Assembly: GCF_025145285.1 (NCBI RefSeq)
Contig: NZ_CP102251.1
Coordinates: 1,922,001 to 1,986,000 of the forward strand
Direction: 5' to 3'
Length of the DNA: 64,000 bases
DNA from: Alistipes onderdonkii
Lineage (GTDB): Bacteria > Bacteroidota > Bacteroidia > Bacteroidales > Rikenellaceae
The translations under genes were made by a program, and so were the position numbers. This document shows positions 61,072 to 64,000 of the stretch, one piece after another. Position 1 is the stretch's first letter, and every line of letters begins with the position of its first letter. The notes beneath the pieces were generated by a model that was not told where the DNA came from, made no database searches, and saw nothing but the letters and a program-made list of their open reading frames with translations.

Positions 61072-62313
61072 TTATTCCCGGAGCAGCAATACACAGCTGC
61101 CCGGTGCGTCGGCCTTTATCTTCAGTTTATTCCGTCCGGCGGCCGAAATGCGGATGCCGCCGTTCTGTTCGGCCGTTCCGAAATGCCGCAGGTCGAGGTA
61201 TCCGGGCAGTGCCAGCGTCCTCTTGCAAGCCCGCTTGCAGTCGATGAAAACGGCCGTATGTCCCCCGGCGCTGCCTTCGTAGCACAACAGGTCGGCATCG
61301 TCGGCGATGGGCGTCTCGAACCAGGTGTAGACACCCCGCCAACAGGTCTTGTCACCGTTCTTGATCCGTTTGTTCCCGATGAGCTTATGGTAGCTCTTGC
61401 CGTAGGGCGCATAGATGAAGATGTCGTCCTGCCCGTCCAGCAGCGCGTGGTCTCCCAGCCCGTCGGGCAGCAGCCAGGTCGATTGGTACCCCTGTCTGTT
61501 CTTTTCGACGTAGCGCCGGAAAAGGGGGTGCTCCTGTTTGGTGAACGTCGATGCCTTCGCCACTTCCGTCCAGTCCGTGTAGGCCCCGCCCGGGGTGAGT
61601 ACGTGCGTCTCGCCTTCGAACATCGACTGCATCCCGTAATAGATGGCGATGGCCACGGGCGTGGCGTTGCAGAACCGGTGCGAGGCCGCGACCTCGATGT
61701 TGTTGCGGCGGACAGTGTATGTCACCGATTCCCGGCACAGGGAGTCGCGCAGTTCGTCGCCGCCCGCGGTGTTCCGGTAGGGGCGTGTCGGGTCGAGGAT
61801 TACGTTTTCGGCCTCGACCGTCACCCGATTTGCCCATAGTGTCGTGTCGCCCTCGATGCGGTTGCCGTCGGCTAGCAGGGTGTAACCCTCGCTGCGTGCC
61901 GTGCGCGCCGTGCGTTCCCTGTATTTGTGGTTGCCCCCGCACCACCCGCATCCGGGGATGGCGAAAGGCCCGATGTTGTCGCTGTACGTCGAGTTGAGCA
62001 GGACGGCGGGTTCGGCCTCGGGCTGCGTGGTGGGAAGCGCCGTCCTGTTGCGCGTGATGCCTACGCGGTAGAACGTGTAGAGCTCGTTGAACATGCACCG
62101 CCTGAACCAATAGGTGATATCCGTCCGTTCGTCCAGCTTGGCCGAAATATAGAGGTCGCCGCCCTGGCGTTTGACATACATCGCTTCGGAATAGGGGCGG
62201 TCGCATCCTTTTTCCTTGCCGCGCTTGGAGGCATCCTTGCCGGTACAGAGCGCCGTTGTGGGCGCCATGCTGCCCAGCAACAGCAGGCAGGTCAAGATTC
62301 TCAAATGTTTCAT
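61072..62313 (-). CDS. Secreted protein, family not recognised
   Basis: The 413-residue protein has a signal peptide (MKHLRILTCLLLLGSMAPTTALC) and is otherwise soluble and beta-rich. Notable parts: YISAKLDERTDITYWFRRCMFNELYTFYRVG near 55, FAIPGCGWCGGNHKY near 115, and a C-terminal LKIKADAPGSCVLLLRE sandwich-like end. A pattern of SDNIGPF, THVLTPGGAYTDW and WRGVYTWFETPIA hints at a glycan-active enzyme or carbohydrate-binding protein, but I see no certain family. It precedes, 85 bp away, the DUF4855-GDPD gene on the same strand. Confidence 0.6.
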   Translation of the reverse strand: MKHLRILTCLLLLGSMAPTTALCTGKDASKRGKEKGCDRPYSEAMYVKRQGGDLYISAKLDERTDITYWFRRCMFNELYTFYRVGITRNRTALPTTQPEAEPAVLLNSTYSDNIGPFAIPGCGWCGGNHKYRERTARTARSEGYTLLADGNRIEGDTTLWANRVTVEAENVILDPTRPYRNTAGGDELRDSLCRESVTYTVRRNNIEVAASHRFCNATPVAIAIYYGMQSMFEGETHVLTPGGAYTDWTEVAKASTFTKQEHPLFRRYVEKNRQGYQSTWLLPDGLGDHALLDGQDDIFIYAPYGKSYHKLIGNKRIKNGDKTCWRGVYTWFETPIADDADLLCYEGSAGGHTAVFIDCKRACKRTLALPGYLDLRHFGTAEQNGGIRISAAGRNKLKIKADAPGSCVLLLRE

Positions 62314-62398
62314 CGTTGCGTTTTTATAGGGAAGCGATGCATCCGGGCGCGTCCCGGGTGCATCGCCTGTATACCGGGGTATCCGATGCCCGGCCCGC

Positions 62399-64000
62399 TT
62401 ACTTGCGGGTGAGCTTCAGGAAGAGGTCGGGACGGTCTGTGGTGATGAAGTCGACCCGGTTTTCGATGGCCCATATCATGTCGGCCGGGTTGTTTACCGT
62501 CCAGACGTTCGAGGCCATCTTCAACGCCTTGATGTCGTTGAGCCACGTCGGGTTGTTCAGGTATACGCCGTAGTTGAAATCGCAGCCCGTCAGCCCCATC
62601 GCCTTCAGGTCTTTGGGCAACGTGCCGCCTCCCAGGTACATCAGCTGCGTCTTTGCGGGGGCCAGCCGTGCCAGCTCTTTCATTATGTGGAGTGAGAACG
62701 AGATGTAGGTCACGCGTTTCGAAAGCCCGTACCGGCCGACCATCTTCACCACGGCCTCGGCCGCTGCGGTTTCCGCCTCGGGGGTGGCGTGGGGCTTGAG
62801 TTCCAGAACGAGGTGTACCTTCGTATCCTTAGCGGCCTCGAGGTATTGCGCCAGCGTGGGCATCGGCTCCCCGTTTTCGAGCTTGAGCGTCGTCAGCACG
62901 GTCGAAGGGGTGCTCTGTACCTCGTATCCGTCGTGCCAGCCGTCGTGGTTGAGCACCGGAACGCCGTCCGAGGCCATCCATACGTCAAATTCCACGCCGT
63001 ACACGCCCAGCTGGTCGGCCTTGAGGAGCGAGGCGATCGAATTCTGTGCCGAGCCGTCGGTGTGCCAGAAGCCCCGGTGTGCGACCACGCGGGTCTTGTT
63101 CTTCATCGGGATGCCGTATTTCAGGTAGCGGCGTGCCTGGATGATCCGGGCCAGGCGATCCATCAGGGCCTTGTCTTTCGGGTTGTCCGACTCGTTGAGG
63201 GTCAGTACGCCGCGGTTCCCGCAGTAGTAGGCAACGGCCGAAGAGTTGAAGACGTCGTTCTTTTCGAAGTGGTTGATATAGGCCGCCATCCGGTCGTGCG
63301 ACGAGTTGGGGATCGCCGCCGTGGCCTTCTCGTCGAATTCGAACTCCATGGCCATCCCGTGGCGGCGGGCCGTGGCACAGGCCTCGTCGAGGCGGCTGTC
63401 GGGGATCGAGTGGTTGAAGAAGTGGTTGGGCTGCTGGTAGGCCACGTCGAAGCCCAGGCGTTTCCACTCCTCATGGCCTTTGGCCTGCCAGTAGGGAATC
63501 CAGTAGAAAAGCTTGCCTTCGGAGTGGATGTATTCGCTCAGCGGAATGGTGAGCTCCGCGCAGTGGTGGGTGTCCTCAGCGACCCAGTAGAAGCCCGAGA
63601 GTTCCAGGTGCTTGTATTTGGCGGCCTTGAAACGTTCGACCAGCTCCCCGATGTACCATTTGGTCGCGGCGATCTGATCCTCCTCTTTCGAGAAATCCAT
63701 CTCCCGGCCGTCAATCTCGCCCCAGTCCTTCTGGCCGCGGATCGCTTCGGGAAGCCCCAGTACGATTTGATGCCTGAAGGCGGGCTTTCCGAGCTCTTTT
63801 ATCTCCTGTCCGATGCACCGGTCGAGTGCCGAAAGCGACTTGCCCTGCTCGAAAATCCGATCCAGCAGCCACTCCCATTCTGTCCTGCGGGCGTTGAGTT
63901 TCTCGTAGCCCACGGTGTAGTTGCGTCCCGAGCCGTCCTTGAACTCGAGGAACAGGAAGCCGTCGAAGAGCCAGTCTTTCGAGCCGTCGGCAAACCGGTG
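62399..64000 (-). CDS. DUF4855-glycerophosphodiester phosphodiesterase fusion, 5' end missing
   Basis: The frame is open to the window edge, so 533 residues of the C-terminal part are seen. The first part (KDWLFDGFLFLEFKDGSGRNYT, then KAAKYKHLELSGFYWVAEDTHHC, then LFYWIPYWQAKG) is DUF4855, a barrel domain found in Bacteroidetes glycan loci. The last 240 residues are a GDPD domain: VVAHRGFWHTDGSAQNSIASLL with the HR-N metal/active-site pattern, VYGVEFDVWMASDGVPVLNHDG, HLVLELKPHATPE, and DFITTDRPDLFLKL at the end. GDPD enzymes cleave glycerophosphodiesters such as teichoic-acid or lipid head groups. A GTG at 63913 is internal, not a start. Confidence 0.88.
   Translation of the reverse strand, partial: HRFADGSKDWLFDGFLFLEFKDGSGRNYTVGYEKLNARRTEWEWLLDRIFEQGKSLSALDRCIGQEIKELGKPAFRHQIVLGLPEAIRGQKDWGEIDGREMDFSKEEDQIAATKWYIGELVERFKAAKYKHLELSGFYWVAEDTHHCAELTIPLSEYIHSEGKLFYWIPYWQAKGHEEWKRLGFDVAYQQPNHFFNHSIPDSRLDEACATARRHGMAMEFEFDEKATAAIPNSSHDRMAAYINHFEKNDVFNSSAVAYYCGNRGVLTLNESDNPKDKALMDRLARIIQARRYLKYGIPMKNKTRVVAHRGFWHTDGSAQNSIASLLKADQLGVYGVEFDVWMASDGVPVLNHDGWHDGYEVQSTPSTVLTTLKLENGEPMPTLAQYLEAAKDTKVHLVLELKPHATPEAETAAAEAVVKMVGRYGLSKRVTYISFSLHIMKELARLAPAKTQLMYLGGGTLPKDLKAMGLTGCDFNYGVYLNNPTWLNDIKALKMASNVWTVNNPADMIWAIENRVDFITTDRPDLFLKLTRK

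Overview
The window looks like a chromosomal piece of a high-GC Bacteroidales genome, most likely Alistipes (Rikenellaceae) or a close relative. Evidence: promoters of the Bacteroidetes type (TTTG, about 20 nt, TAnnTTTG), weak Shine-Dalgarno signals, and characteristic families such as LruC/DUF4842 and DUF3575 proteins, DUF4434, an IntDOT-like recombinase, and a glycogen synthase fused to a glucan phosphorylase. The genus is an inference from these families and was not tested by a search.

Layout. 1-3.6 kb: pnp (5' end only), rpsO, an ApbE flavin transferase, a DagK/YegS lipid kinase and an AraC regulator. 3.7-8.4 kb: a tyrosine recombinase followed by a 1,025-residue coiled-coil surface lipoprotein. 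Its reading frame is cut by a stop inside the signal peptide, which suggests a silent cassette of a phase-variation system. 8.9-18.1 kb: a minus-strand glycogen operon (GT3-GT35 fusion, debranching enzyme, GT4 transferase, GH57 enzyme). 18.2-33.1 kb: mostly housekeeping genes (hemW, pckA, pyrH-tlpA-frr, dxs, lipocalin, yaaA, a radical SAM protein, a dicarboxylate/amino-acid symporter, an alpha-oxoamine synthase) ending in tRNA-Gly(GCC).

33.14-41.58 kb: an 8.4 kb genomic island integrated into the 3' end of tRNA-Gly and flanked by a 13-bp direct repeat. It carries an IntDOT-like integrase, a membrane protein of unknown function, one intact and one broken excisionase-like HTH gene, eleven 17-bp iterons in perfect register, a dyad beside a relic of a mobilization-type gene, and an AT-rich NACHT NTPase that is probably antiphage. 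It also holds a fused nucleotidyltransferase-HEPN protein, a strongly structured candidate RNA ending in a terminator, and an unknown 321-residue protein. This island is the most interesting part of the window.

41.7-51.2 kb: an operon of a FadR-type regulator, an Fsr-like MFS pump, a small monooxygenase and an O6-alkylguanine methyltransferase; then an AraC regulator, a large LruC-domain lipoprotein, and a sigma-54 activator/histidine kinase pair. 51.4-61.0 kb: a carbohydrate locus with a ROK regulator, DUF4434 protein, sugar MFS porter, AGE-family epimerase, FAD oxidoreductase and three SGNH esterases. It suggests import and isomerisation of an acylated sugar whose identity cannot be read from the sequence. 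61.1-64 kb, minus strand: an unrecognised secreted protein and the 3' part of a DUF4855-glycerophosphodiesterase fusion.
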